Source: Mucilaginibacter arboris
GTDB taxonomy: Bacteria > Bacteroidota > Bacteroidia > Sphingobacteriales > Sphingobacteriaceae
DNA length: 64,000 nucleotides
Direction: 5' to 3'
Assembly (NCBI RefSeq): GCF_009754915.1
Contig: NZ_WPIK01000004.1
Coordinates: 124,001-188,000, forward strand
Position 1 is the first letter of the stretch, and each line of letters begins with the position of its first letter. Under the pieces are notes generated by a model, which worked only from the letters and a program-made list of their open reading frames with translations, was not told the DNA's origin and did no database searches. Position numbers and translations under genes: made by a program. This document shows positions 1 through 8,718 of this stretch, in pieces.

Positions 1-2
1 AA

Positions 3-452
3 ATAGAAATCGTATTAAAAGTAAGCAAGGAAGGCAAAAATATCAGTGAAAAGTTTGCTTCTACTTATTATGACGAGCTTGCTTTAGGGATTGATTTTAC
101 TGCACGGGACATACAACAGCGCCAGAAAGAAAAAGGCCTACCCTGGGAGTTAGCTAAAGCCTTTGATAATTCTGCACCAGTAAGCAATTTTGTGCCTAAG
201 TCTAATTTTCCTGATATCTATCAGATTAATTTTCATTTGGATATAAACCAGGAAACACGGCAGACAGGAAACACTAAAGATTTGCTTTTTTCTTTTGAAC
301 AGATCATCGTTTTTGTATCACAATACATCACTTTAAAAAAAGGGGATTTGATTTTTACAGGAACCCCGGCAGGTGTATCCCGCGTAAAAGCTGGCGACCA
401 CCTGGAAGGTTACCTGGAAAATGAAAAACTGCTTGATTTTTTTGTGCGATAA
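3..452 (+). CDS. Fumarylacetoacetate hydrolase family protein, C-terminal part
   Basis: The reading frame is open from the first bases of the window, so the start lies upstream. The visible 149 codons contain GIDFTARDIQQR, a KGLPWELAKAFDNSAP stretch and the C-terminal FTGTPAGV signature. These are typical of the FAH superfamily subgroup that includes 2-hydroxyhepta-2,4-diene-1,7-dioate isomerases, acylpyruvases and oxaloacetate tautomerases. Family members are metal-dependent C-C hydrolases, isomerases or decarboxylases of small oxo-acids; the substrate cannot be told from this part. A GTG at 192 is internal and not a credible start, because conserved sequence continues upstream of it. The M23 peptidase gene begins one base after the stop, so the two are probably co-transcribed. 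Confidence 0.85.
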   Translation: MEIVLKVSKEGKNISEKFASTYYDELALGIDFTARDIQQRQKEKGLPWELAKAFDNSAPVSNFVPKSNFPDIYQINFHLDINQETRQTGNTKDLLFSFEQIIVFVSQYITLKKGDLIFTGTPAGVSRVKAGDHLEGYLENEKLLDFFVR

Positions 453-453
453 G

Positions 454-2190
454 ATGTTTAATAAATTTTTATTGGGGTTTTGTTCGCTATTTGTTTTTTA
501 CAATCATTTAACAGCACAAATTTTAACACAAAGTACCAGTTTACCGCAAAGTATTTACCGCTATCCGCAAGATTATTTTCGTTACCCTTTAGATTTACCG
601 CCCAGTACCGCCGGTTCTTTTGGTGAGTTAAGGCCGAACCATTTTCATTCCGGCCTGGATTTTAAAACCAATCAGCGTACGGGCTACCCGATCCATGCAG
701 TTGCTGATGGTTATGTTGCACGTATTCGTGTTCAATATGGTGGTTTTGGTTTGGCTGTTTACATTGCTCATCCCAATGGCTATACTTCTGTTTATGGCCA
801 TCTGGATCATCTTACAGCAGAGTTAACCAAAATTATTAAAGATTATCAGTATAAAAACCAGACCTGGGAAGCAGATATTCTTTTAGAACCAACACAAGTT
901 CCGCTACAAAAAGGAGATGTTTTTGCCTGGTCTGGCAATGCCGGCGCTTCTGGCGGCCCGCATTTGCATTTTGAATTGCGGGACACACAAACAGAGCAAA
1001 CCATCAACGCACAATTATTTGGCTTAACTATTCCGGATCGTGTTCCGCCTACTATTTATTCTATTGCTGCTTATCATCTCAACAGAAAACCTTTCAGCGA
1101 AAACACAACAAAGCAGTTTGTTGCAGTTACAGGTTCTGCAGGAAATTACCGGTTAAAAGAAGCATCGCCAATTAAATTAAGCGGAGAATCTGCTTTTGGT
1201 ATCACCACCAATGATATGAACAGTAGTTCGTTAAACCATAATGGCATTTATTCTATTCAGCTAAATGCTGATGGAAAAGTGGTTTATGTTTTTACGGTTG
1301 ACCGTTTTGCTTTTGATCAAACCCGTGCCATTAACTCGCACATAGATTATCCTGCTTTTTTAACTTCTGGCCGGTGGGTGCAGAAAAGTTTTGTTGATCC
1401 CGGAAACCAGATCGGTTTATACAACGGCACTCAAAACCGCGGCGTTATTAATTTTAATGATGATGCATTCCATGATATGGAATATATAGTAAAAGATATT
1501 GCAGGAAATACTTCGGTACTTAAATTTCAGGTAAAATCATCGCCGCCGGCAATAACAGAAACGGTTGCTGCAAAAGGCAGTTTTTTTAAGTTCGACCAGC
1601 AAAATATTTTTTCTACAGAGCTGGTTAAAGTAATTATCCCTGCCGGAAGTTTGTATGATAACCTGAATTTTATTTACAGTACCCTACCCCGTAAAACCGG
1701 TGCTTATTCTGTTGTCCATCGCATTCATAATCGTTTTACCCAACTCAATAATAGCATTGAACTTTGGATAAAACCAGATGTTTCGCTTGGTGCCAATGCT
1801 GATAAAGCTGTTATTGTAAATACAGGCGGCGGCTGTTTTGGAGGAGTTTTTAAAGATGGTTATGTAAAAGCAAGCATCCGGGAGTTTGGGAATTATTATA
1901 TTGCGATAGATACAATTGCACCAGTTATCACACCTGTTAACATCTCCGAAGGAAAAAATATGTCTGCGACAAGTAATATGATATTTCGGATAAGCGATAA
2001 CTTATCAGGAATAAAAACTTATAAAGCTTATATTGACGGGCAGTGGGTTTTATTGGAGCATGATTATAAAACCAAAACGTTTCGTTATTTTTTTGATGAA
2101 CATTGCCCGGCCGGAAAACATAAACTGGAAATGGTAGTTACGGATTTAAAAGATAATGTAAAAAAACTGACACTGATTTTTTACCGGTAA
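454..2190 (+). CDS. Secreted M23 (LytM-type) peptidase
   Basis: A 578-residue protein. The ATG at 454 was chosen over an upstream ATG at 421 because it opens a clean signal peptide (MFNKFLLGFC...LTAQ) and avoids overlap with the preceding gene. The LytM zinc-peptidase domain spans about residues 60-185, with the HSGLD motif (H65, D69) and PHLHFELR (H170, H172), the expected metal ligands and catalytic histidine. The roughly 390 residues after it have no motif I recognise and probably form beta-rich domains. Family members cut peptidoglycan cross-bridges in the periplasm. The stop codon TAA is itself the first bases of a copy of the dispersed TAAAAGAAGCAT repeat (2188-2199). The bcp gene follows 26 bases later. 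Confidence 0.88.
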   Translation: MFNKFLLGFCSLFVFYNHLTAQILTQSTSLPQSIYRYPQDYFRYPLDLPPSTAGSFGELRPNHFHSGLDFKTNQRTGYPIHAVADGYVARIRVQYGGFGLAVYIAHPNGYTSVYGHLDHLTAELTKIIKDYQYKNQTWEADILLEPTQVPLQKGDVFAWSGNAGASGGPHLHFELRDTQTEQTINAQLFGLTIPDRVPPTIYSIAAYHLNRKPFSENTTKQFVAVTGSAGNYRLKEASPIKLSGESAFGITTNDMNSSSLNHNGIYSIQLNADGKVVYVFTVDRFAFDQTRAINSHIDYPAFLTSGRWVQKSFVDPGNQIGLYNGTQNRGVINFNDDAFHDMEYIVKDIAGNTSVLKFQVKSSPPAITETVAAKGSFFKFDQQNIFSTELVKVIIPAGSLYDNLNFIYSTLPRKTGAYSVVHRIHNRFTQLNNSIELWIKPDVSLGANADKAVIVNTGGGCFGGVFKDGYVKASIREFGNYYIAIDTIAPVITPVNISEGKNMSATSNMIFRISDNLSGIKTYKAYIDGQWVLLEHDYKTKTFRYFFDEHCPAGKHKLEMVVTDLKDNVKKLTLIFYR

Positions 2191-2216
2191 AAGAAGCATT
2201 AGAACAAATACAGCAT

Positions 2217-2684
2217 ATGAAAAACACAGTTTTAAAAGAAGGTGATAAAGCACCAGGCTTTACTGCCAAAGACCAAAACGGAAAAACAGTTTCGTTAACT
2301 GATTTTCTGAATAAAACTTTGATCCTGTATTTTTATCCGAAAGATGATACACCGGGCTGTACTGCCGAAGCTTGTGATTTCCGCGATAATTATCAATCCT
2401 TGTTACAACAGGGATACAATGTGGTTGGTGTAAGTACAGACGATGAGCAATCGCACCAAAAGTTTATCACTAAACATTCGTTGCCTTTTCCGCTCATTGC
2501 AGACGATGATAAAAAGATTGTAGAAAGTTATGGTGTTTGGGTGGAGAAAAACATGTATGGTAAAATTTATATGGGCACAGCCCGGACTACTTTTTTAATT
2601 GATAAAAATGGTATCATTCAAAAAATTATTGAAAAAGTAGATACAAAAAACGCATCGCAACAAGTATTGGAGCTGCTACCGTAA
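2217..2684 (+). CDS. bcp: Thioredoxin-dependent peroxiredoxin, Bcp/PrxQ type
   Basis: The 155 residues match the usual length of the BCP family. The motif TPGCTAEACDFRD gives the peroxidatic cysteine at C48 and a resolving cysteine at C53, the atypical 2-Cys spacing of E. coli Bcp. FYPKDDTPGC and the later YMGTARTTFLID segment are also family hallmarks. It reduces hydrogen peroxide and organic hydroperoxides in the cytoplasm using thioredoxin. It follows the M23 peptidase on the same strand and converges with the EamA gene, whose stop lies 5 bases away. Confidence 0.95.
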   Translation: MKNTVLKEGDKAPGFTAKDQNGKTVSLTDFLNKTLILYFYPKDDTPGCTAEACDFRDNYQSLLQQGYNVVGVSTDDEQSHQKFITKHSLPFPLIADDDKKIVESYGVWVEKNMYGKIYMGTARTTFLIDKNGIIQKIIEKVDTKNASQQVLELLP

Positions 2685-2688
2685 TCCT

Positions 2689-3102
2689 TTAAAAAATCAG
2701 CACGAATGTTCCGCCTATAATTAATCCGGCGCCAAGCACTGTTTTTATAGTAAGCGGTTCGCCCAAAAATATAGCTGAAAGGATAATAGCAATTGCTACG
2801 CTCAGCTTATCTACCGGTGCAACCTGCGATACTTCGCCCAACTGCAAAGCTTTAAAGTAGAAGATCCACGACAAACCAGTTGCACAACCAAAAAGCAGCA
2901 AAAAAGTCCAATTTTGTTGCGTTAGATCGTGCGCCTGCCTGCCGCTTCCTTTAAACAAAACAATCCCCCAGGCAATTAATAAAATAACAACGGTACGGAT
3001 AGCAGTGGCCAGATCAGGATTAACGTTTTTAATACCAATTTTTGCAAAAATGGCCGTAAGGGCAGCAAAAACTGCAGACAACAAAGCGTAGGTCCACCAC
3101 AT
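2689..3102 (-). CDS. Small EamA-family membrane transporter
   Basis: A 137-residue, almost wholly hydrophobic protein with about four to five membrane segments. The sequence starts MWWTYALLSAVFAALTAIF and has the EamA-like stretch IGIKNVNPDLATAIRT. Standard drug/metabolite transporters carry two EamA repeats (about 300 residues). This one has a single repeat, as in the known class of half-size members, so it is not necessarily truncated. The substrate cannot be predicted. Its upstream region carries a reverse-strand copy of the dispersed repeat at 3128-3139. Confidence 0.8.
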   Translation of the reverse strand: MWWTYALLSAVFAALTAIFAKIGIKNVNPDLATAIRTVVILLIAWGIVLFKGSGRQAHDLTQQNWTFLLLFGCATGLSWIFYFKALQLGEVSQVAPVDKLSVAIAIILSAIFLGEPLTIKTVLGAGLIIGGTFVLIF

Positions 3103-3271
3103 ATAATAAATTAATTTTGTTATTAATACTTCTTTTAAGAGTTAAAAAATTATAATCTTTATTTTATATTAATTGCAACAGTTCTTAATATTGTTTCAAC
3201 AGTAACATTAATCTGTTTAAAAGGTTAAGTTTGTATAATTAAAATCCAATAATCCAAAATATTAGTATTAG

Positions 3272-3826
3272 ATGTCCATACAGGTTGATGATAACGAGAT
3301 ACTCGCAAAATTTCAGCAGGAAAAAACCAGGAATGAAGCTTTTAATCTGTTACTAAAAAAATACCAGCAGAAAATTTACTGGCATATCCGCCGCATGGTG
3401 ATTGACCATGATGATGCAGATGATTTATCGCAGGAAGTTTTTGTAAAAGTTTGGAAAAACCTGCTTGGCTTTCGTAACGATGCACAACTGTACACCTGGA
3501 TGTACCGCATTGCTACCAATGAATGCATTACTTTTTTAAACCGTAAAAAACTTAAAAACAATATTTCTTTTGATGATGTATCTTACGAATTATCAGAATC
3601 TTTAACAGAATCTGCTTATTTTGACGGCGATAAGGCACAGCGTAAATTACAGAAAGCAATCCTTACTTTGCCCGAAAAACAAAGGCTGGTTTTTAACCTT
3701 AAATATTTCGATGAGATGAAATACGAAGAAATGTCGGATGTTTTAGGCACAAGTGTTGGCGCATTAAAATCATCTTTCCATTTAGCGGTTAAAAAAATAG
3801 AAGCGTATTTACTGGCAGAAGATTAA
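3272..3826 (+). CDS. RNA polymerase ECF sigma factor
   Basis: A 184-residue sigma-70 family protein. Region 2 lies at about residues 20-90 (DDADDLSQEVFVKVWKNL, YTWMYRIATNECITFLNR), and region 4 lies near the C-terminus (LPEKQRLVFNLKYFDEMKY followed by a helix-turn-helix ending VGALKSSFHLAVKKIE). There is no region 1 or 3, as expected for the ECF group. The next two genes follow closely on the same strand, and the first is a single-pass membrane protein, so the three probably form a sigma / regulator / envelope-response unit. The envelope role is inferred from this context only. Confidence 0.93.
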   Translation: MSIQVDDNEILAKFQQEKTRNEAFNLLLKKYQQKIYWHIRRMVIDHDDADDLSQEVFVKVWKNLLGFRNDAQLYTWMYRIATNECITFLNRKKLKNNISFDDVSYELSESLTESAYFDGDKAQRKLQKAILTLPEKQRLVFNLKYFDEMKYEEMSDVLGTSVGALKSSFHLAVKKIEAYLLAED

Positions 3827-3875
3827 TAGAAAAAGATTTTAAACCTTTTTATAAAAATTGATTCTATCCTTAGTG

Positions 3876-4589
3876 ATGAATGAGAATACTGAAAATACAG
3901 ACTGGCTAAACGATTATCCCGCTTTGAAAAACCAAAGCAGGGAAAATCCTTTCCGTGTGCCCGAAAATTTTTTCGAGGAACAACAGGAACGTATCCATGC
4001 GGCTATTTATGCAGATGAGTTGAGCAAAAAACTTCCGTCTGCTGGTTTTATCATACCGGATGGTTATTTTAAAAATATGGAAGAACAAATTCTTTCAGTT
4101 GTTAAACTGGAAGAAATACGTCCAACCGAAACTTACATTAAATCAGATCAGTTTTTTGAAGAACAGCAAAGTATTATTGCTGCCCGGATAAAAATAAATG
4201 AATACGCAGAAAACGGAAGTGGTTTTACTGTTCCGGACAATTATTTTAATGATCTTACAAACCGTATTATCCAGAAAACAGGCATAAAAGAAGTACAGCA
4301 ACCGGCAAAAGTGCGTAGTTTATTTACAAGGGCTGCCTGGAAATATGCTACTGCTGCCTGTATTGCCGTTGCTGTTGCAACCGGTTTTTTTATTAAGCAA
4401 TATCAATCTGCACACAATGTGCAAATGCAGCTATCTAATTTGCCTGATGCAGATATTGAAAACTATTTACAGATACACGCAGATACGTATGATAACCACG
4501 TTATTTTAGAAAACAGCACATTGGATACGGATGTGGATATTCAAAATAACCAAACGAGTACAGATAGCAACGAAACAAACATCCATTAA
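3876..4589 (+). CDS. Single-pass membrane protein with three internal repeats, putative anti-sigma partner
   Basis: A 237-residue protein starting at the ATG at 3876; a longer reading would need a TTG at 3858. The soluble N-terminal part repeats a pattern of F-x-x-P-x-x-[FY]-F followed by a short amphipathic helix: PFRVPENFFEEQQ, GFIIPDGYFKNMEEQI and GFTVPDNYFNDLTNRI. One membrane segment (ATAACIAVAVATGFF) lies at about residues 155-175, with a polar tail beyond it. I do not recognise a named family. Its position directly after an ECF sigma gene and its topology fit a membrane-bound anti-sigma factor, but there is no zinc-finger or FecR motif to prove it. Confidence 0.7.
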   Translation: MNENTENTDWLNDYPALKNQSRENPFRVPENFFEEQQERIHAAIYADELSKKLPSAGFIIPDGYFKNMEEQILSVVKLEEIRPTETYIKSDQFFEEQQSIIAARIKINEYAENGSGFTVPDNYFNDLTNRIIQKTGIKEVQQPAKVRSLFTRAAWKYATAACIAVAVATGFFIKQYQSAHNVQMQLSNLPDADIENYLQIHADTYDNHVILENSTLDTDVDIQNNQTSTDSNETNIH

Positions 4590-4600
4590 ACAGTTGCGGT

Positions 4601-5122
4601 ATGAATGCATATAAAGTAAAAATGATCAAAAAATTAAGCATTGGCATTGGCCTGGTCCTGATAGCGCTGTTTGGCAAAGCAGAATGGACTGTGGCACAAA
4701 GTTTTCGTGCACCCGGACGTTCTATGGATACCAGAAGCAATTTTAGCAACAGCAATATTGACAATACGGTTGGCATGCACAAAATAGAATCGATTAAGTT
4801 TAATTATTTGTCTGAAAACATGCACCTTAATTCAGATGAAGCTGATAAATTCTGGCCTTTGTACAATCAGTATCAAAAAGAATTGACTGTGCTTTTGCAT
4901 CAAAAAAGGCAAAACATGCTCAATTCGCAAAAAAACCCGCAAGATATTGTGAATGATAACCTCGATTATGATTCAAAAATTTTAGCTGTTAAAAAGCATT
5001 ATAATGAAGAGTTTTCGCGCATACTCCCTCCCGATAAATTAATGCATTTATATAAAAGCGAACGTTTGTTTAATGATGAAATGATCAAAAGGCTTAAAAA
5101 CCGAAAGGATGACAACAATTAA
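4601..5122 (+). CDS. Exported helical protein, Spy/CpxP-like in character
   Basis: A 173-residue protein with an N-terminal signal sequence (MIKKLSIGIGLVLIALFG; an alternative ATG at 4622 begins exactly there). The mature part is charged and helical, including LSENMHLNSDEADKFWPLY and LPPDKLMHLYKSERLF, a pattern seen in the Spy/CpxP-like proteins that often end ECF-sigma operons in Bacteroidota. The LTxxQ motifs of true Spy/CpxP are not evident, so the assignment is by architecture and context only. A strong bidirectional terminator follows at 5137. Confidence 0.65.
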   Translation: MNAYKVKMIKKLSIGIGLVLIALFGKAEWTVAQSFRAPGRSMDTRSNFSNSNIDNTVGMHKIESIKFNYLSENMHLNSDEADKFWPLYNQYQKELTVLLHQKRQNMLNSQKNPQDIVNDNLDYDSKILAVKKHYNEEFSRILPPDKLMHLYKSERLFNDEMIKRLKNRKDDNN

Positions 5123-5136
5123 ACCAACCGAAATTT

Positions 5137-5180
5137 TAAAACAAAAGGCTTTCAAATTGATTTGAAAGCCTTTTGTTTTA
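5137..5180. terminator. Bidirectional intrinsic terminator
   Basis: A near-perfect stem, AAAAGGCTTTCAAAT on the left and ATTTGAAAGCCTTTT on the right, flanked by A-rich DNA on one side and T-rich DNA on the other. It lies between the ends of two convergent genes (sigma operon and ispG), so it can serve both. Confidence 0.85.
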
Positions 5181-5200
5181 AACGCTAATTATCAATCTCG

Positions 5201-7294
5201 CTAAACCACTTCCGGTTCAATCCAGTTACCGTCATTTTTAATAATGTCTATTAATTCATCTAAAGCTAAAGCGGTTGATACATTTTTCTTTACCACTTCT
5301 TTGCCACGATAAAGGGTAATTTTATCAGGGCCGGCACCCACATAACCATAATCTGCATCTGCCATTTCGCCGGGACCGTTTACAATACAACCCATAATCC
5401 CAATTTTTAATCCTTTTAAATGAGAAGTACGGCTTCTTATATTCTGCGTTGTAATTTGCAGATCGAACAAAGTCCTGCCGCAACTTGGACAAGAGATATA
5501 TTCTGTTTTAGAAATCCGGGAACGTGTAGCCTGCAAAATTCCAAAAGCAGTGGAAGTGATTGTTTTAGAAGCTATTTCCTTTGCATCAATCCAAATGCCG
5601 TCACCAAAACCATCAACTAACAAAGCACCAAAATCTGTTGCGGCATAGAGTTGCAATTTGGTTGTAAGATCAGAAGAACGGGGAGCGAAGATTGAAGATA
5701 TTTCAAGCGTATCTGGAATAGCGGCAATATTTTCCGCTCCTCGTTCCCCGCTCCCCGCTCCTTCAAACCTGTAACTTCTTTTCACAATTACCGGAATATC
5801 AATATCATTTTTTTGCAGGTAAAAGAAGCATGCGCGCTGATCTGCCATACCATTTACAGCATCTGTTTCCAATACAAAAACCAGTGTTTTGTCAAAACTT
5901 AATTGTTGAAATGCATCCGTTTCTAAATCCCTGCTTTTAATCCTGACTAAATTTAACGCTGTGTCTTTTTCTGCGGAAGTATTATATTCTTCCAAAGAAA
6001 AAACTGGATGGCAGTTCTTTTTATCGATTAAAAAACTCCAGGTTTTGTAATTGTACAACTGCTTCAGGTTTCCCGGAAAAGCAAAAGAAGGCAACTCATC
6101 GGCCAGATATACAAAATCTACCGACTGATCTGCCATGTTATATTTATCCAGCAAAGGCGAATACAAATAGCCAGCATCAGCCAAAATAGCCGGATCTTTT
6201 AAGTTTTTTGCAGATAAATCAAGCACAACTCTTGGAACCATGTGACCGCCTATAAAGGCATTGGCTTCGTAGGTTTCGCGCTTTTTGTATTCGTAGGGAG
6301 AATGAGAAAAGTGCGGAGATAAAGGTTCGGAGAGCGGATTTGCAGCTTCATAAATGCTATTCCTCCGATCCTTCTTCTTCGCTCCCCGCTCTGTATAACG
6401 GTTAACTAAAGCAATTGCAACCGGCGCTTCAAATTCAGGTTCTTCTGTTAAAGATACGCGAACGGTATCGCCTAAACCATCTTCCAATAAAGTACCAATA
6501 CCTACGGCAGATTTTATCCGCCCGTCTTCGCCGTCCCCGGCTTCGGTAACGCCTAAATGTAAAGGATAATTCATGCCTTCAGCAACCATTGTTTCTACCA
6601 GCATCCGGTAAGCCTGAACCATTACCTGGGGATTACTGGATTTCATGGAGATGACGAGGTTATAGTAATTCAAACTCTCACACATCCTGATAAATTCCAT
6701 AGCCGATTCTACCATTCCGCGAGGCGTATCGCCATATTGGCTCATAATTCTATCTGATAAAGAACCATGATTTGTACCGATACGCATAGCTGTGCCATAC
6801 TCTTTACAAATATTTACCAAAGGCGTAAACTTTTTGTAAATACGTTCCAGCTCCGCCTGATATTCATTTGTAGTATAAGTTAGTTCATCAAAGCGTTTTT
6901 TATCTGCATAATTTCCAGGATTGATACGTACCTTTTCTACAATCCGCGCTGCAACTTCTGCCGCGTTTGGAGTGAAGTGAATATCAGCAACCAACGGAAC
7001 TTGATAACCTTTTTGCCTTAACTGCTTTTTAATTTCTGCCAGGTTCTGTGCTTCTTTTACGCTTGGCGCTGTAATACGGACATATTCGCAACCAGCTTCC
7101 ACCATTCGGATGGTTTGCGCTACCGTTCCTGCAGTGTCCATCGTATCCGTGGTAGTCATGCTTTGGATCCGGATCGGATTGTTTCCGCCCATATGTACAT
7201 CGCCAATAGTTACTTCGCGGGTTAACCATCGCGAATAAGAATTTAACGAATTACAGTAACGCCCCGGAAGAGCTTTAATGGTTTCAAGGTTCAT
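5201..7294 (-). CDS. ispG: 4-hydroxy-3-methylbut-2-enyl diphosphate synthase (long three-domain form)
   Basis: A 697-residue IspG/GcpE, which converts methylerythritol cyclodiphosphate to HMBPP in the MEP isoprenoid pathway using a [4Fe-4S] cluster. The N-terminal TIM-barrel part is clear (GGNNPIRIQSMTTTDTMDT, VADIHFTPNAAEVAA, KVRINPGNYADKKRF). The cluster-binding C-terminal part carries CPSCGRTLFDLQ (about C601 and C604) and GIMGCIVNGPGEMADADYG (third Cys near 634). A large insert between them is normal for Bacteroidota, Chlamydiae and plants. Unusually, two stretches of the insert (residues about 299-337 and 508-539) are coded by GC-rich, self-complementary DNA that looks like in-frame repeat insertions. 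A copy of the dispersed 12-mer lies at 5820-5831. Confidence 0.96.
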   Translation of the reverse strand: MNLETIKALPGRYCNSLNSYSRWLTREVTIGDVHMGGNNPIRIQSMTTTDTMDTAGTVAQTIRMVEAGCEYVRITAPSVKEAQNLAEIKKQLRQKGYQVPLVADIHFTPNAAEVAARIVEKVRINPGNYADKKRFDELTYTTNEYQAELERIYKKFTPLVNICKEYGTAMRIGTNHGSLSDRIMSQYGDTPRGMVESAMEFIRMCESLNYYNLVISMKSSNPQVMVQAYRMLVETMVAEGMNYPLHLGVTEAGDGEDGRIKSAVGIGTLLEDGLGDTVRVSLTEEPEFEAPVAIALVNRYTERGAKKKDRRNSIYEAANPLSEPLSPHFSHSPYEYKKRETYEANAFIGGHMVPRVVLDLSAKNLKDPAILADAGYLYSPLLDKYNMADQSVDFVYLADELPSFAFPGNLKQLYNYKTWSFLIDKKNCHPVFSLEEYNTSAEKDTALNLVRIKSRDLETDAFQQLSFDKTLVFVLETDAVNGMADQRACFFYLQKNDIDIPVIVKRSYRFEGAGSGERGAENIAAIPDTLEISSIFAPRSSDLTTKLQLYAATDFGALLVDGFGDGIWIDAKEIASKTITSTAFGILQATRSRISKTEYISCPSCGRTLFDLQITTQNIRSRTSHLKGLKIGIMGCIVNGPGEMADADYGYVGAGPDKITLYRGKEVVKKNVSTALALDELIDIIKNDGNWIEPEVV
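5677..5770. repeat. GC-rich palindromic insertion inside ispG (second)
   Basis: On the plus strand AACGGGGAGCG at 5678-5688 faces CGCTCCCCGCTC at 5749-5760, so the segment can fold into a hairpin (11 of 12 positions match). It also contains extra GCTCC/CCCCGCTC units. The frame stays open and codes low-complexity protein (EGAGSGERGAE ... FAPRSSDL). The base composition differs from the rest of the gene. Confidence 0.6.
6283..6400. repeat. GC-rich palindromic insertion inside ispG (first)
   Basis: AGAGCGG at 6331-6337 is complementary to CCGCTCT at 6386-6392, and the GCGGAG near 6314 to CTCCG near 6362. The segment codes SEPLSPHFSHSPYEYKK and RGAKKKDRRNS without breaking the frame. It shares the GAGCGGGGAGCG-type word with the second insertion. 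Confidence 0.5.
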
Positions 7295-7397
7295 GGAGCA
7301 AAATCAAAATCTAACAAAAGTATAAAATCCTGTAGTTTTACAGGTTAAGCTAATGTAAACGGGATGCAAGTTTTTATGCCATAAAAGAAGCATCTGA

Positions 7398-8600
7398 TTA
7401 TTTACGGAGAGTAAATTCAAAGGTTGTGCCTTCGTTTAGTACAGAATTTACTTTGATTTCGCCCCCTAAGCTTTCTACCAGGTTTTTTACGGTTGATAAT
7501 CCTATTTTGGCGTTTCTGTCCTGCATTTTATCCTCGTCGCTAATTAACATTTTAGATATAAAAACAGTATCTATTTCCTTCGGGGCAATCCCTTTTCCGT
7601 TATCAGTTAACTTAAACCGGTAAAATTGCTTTTCCTCCAAAAACTCCAGCTTGATCAAACCATTCTCTTTATCCGAATATTTTACCGCGTTGTTGATTAA
7701 GTTGATGAAGATCTGCTCTAAAGCAATACGAGAGGTTTTTAAGTAAACGTTACGTTCATGAAATTCAAAACGGATAGACGCAGGAATGTTAAGCAATTTT
7801 ATAATATGCTGGATTAAATCTGTTAAAAAAACCTCTTGTTTTCTTTTGGTTAAAACTGTGTTTGATTTGGAGTAATCCAACATCTGGTTTAAATAATCAA
7901 GCAGCTTTTTTGAAGAATGATTGATGGTATCCAACATATGATTGGCTTTATCATCAACCAAATCGCCATACCTCGCTTTAAGCATTTGTGCTGATAAAAT
8001 AATGCTGGTTAAAGGCGTTTTGATATCATGCGAAGCCATTACTGCAAAACGCTCCAAATACTGGTAAGATTCCTGCAGATTGGTTGCCGTTTCCTTTAAC
8101 TCGTTTACCTTCTTTCGCAGTTCCAGCTGGTTCATTACTTGTTTTGCCAGCACTTTTAATGCTTCGACCTGATTAGGTGTTAGCTGTTTAGGCTCGTGTC
8201 CGATCACACATAATGTTCCTAACGGATAACCCTCAGGATTAACTAAGGGAACACCGGCATAAAAAACAACATGAGGGGCTCCGGTAGCCAGCGGATTATT
8301 TTTAAAACGGTCATCTTTAAGCGAATCCGGCACCATCATCACCTCATCAGGGTTTAAAATAGCATGGGTGCAAAAAGCGTGGTCTTTTTGTGTTTCGTGC
8401 ACGTCTATTCCGTACCTGGATTTAAACCATTGTCTGTCTTTATCGATCAGACTGATTAAAGAAATAGGTGTTTCGCAGATTTGAGAAGCCAGCTTCGTGA
8501 TATCATCGAAACCGTTTTCGGGCAAGCTATCCAACACTTTATAAGAATCAAGCACTTTTAACCTTTCCGCTTCATTATCTTCTAAAAAAAGCTCCTTCAT
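7398..8600 (-). CDS. GAF-domain sensor histidine kinase
   Basis: A 400-residue cytoplasmic kinase with no membrane segment. A GAF domain occupies about residues 25-165 (the CTHAILNPDEVMMVPDSLKD pattern is common in GAF kinases). A short coiled coil follows, then a HisKA domain with the phospho-acceptor H191 in MASHDIKTPLTSI, and a HATPase_c domain (N box INLINNAVKYS, DNGKGIAP, then GLSTVKNLVESLGG). It has no receiver domain and no response regulator beside it, so its partner is unknown. A repeat copy at 7382-7393 lies just past the stop. Confidence 0.92.
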   Translation of the reverse strand: MKELFLEDNEAERLKVLDSYKVLDSLPENGFDDITKLASQICETPISLISLIDKDRQWFKSRYGIDVHETQKDHAFCTHAILNPDEVMMVPDSLKDDRFKNNPLATGAPHVVFYAGVPLVNPEGYPLGTLCVIGHEPKQLTPNQVEALKVLAKQVMNQLELRKKVNELKETATNLQESYQYLERFAVMASHDIKTPLTSIILSAQMLKARYGDLVDDKANHMLDTINHSSKKLLDYLNQMLDYSKSNTVLTKRKQEVFLTDLIQHIIKLLNIPASIRFEFHERNVYLKTSRIALEQIFINLINNAVKYSDKENGLIKLEFLEEKQFYRFKLTDNGKGIAPKEIDTVFISKMLISDEDKMQDRNAKIGLSTVKNLVESLGGEIKVNSVLNEGTTFEFTLRK

Positions 8601-8718
8601 AATATAGTTATCACTATATCAATATTATTTAATATAATATTGATTATAATTATATATATACATCAAACAGCCGGAAAAGTGTGATGATTTTATTTCTAAT
8701 TGAAAGAAGAAGCTGAAC

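Noticed and set aside
2689-3102. Truncated EamA transporter
   Set aside because: Single-repeat members of about 140 residues are known, and start and stop look intact.
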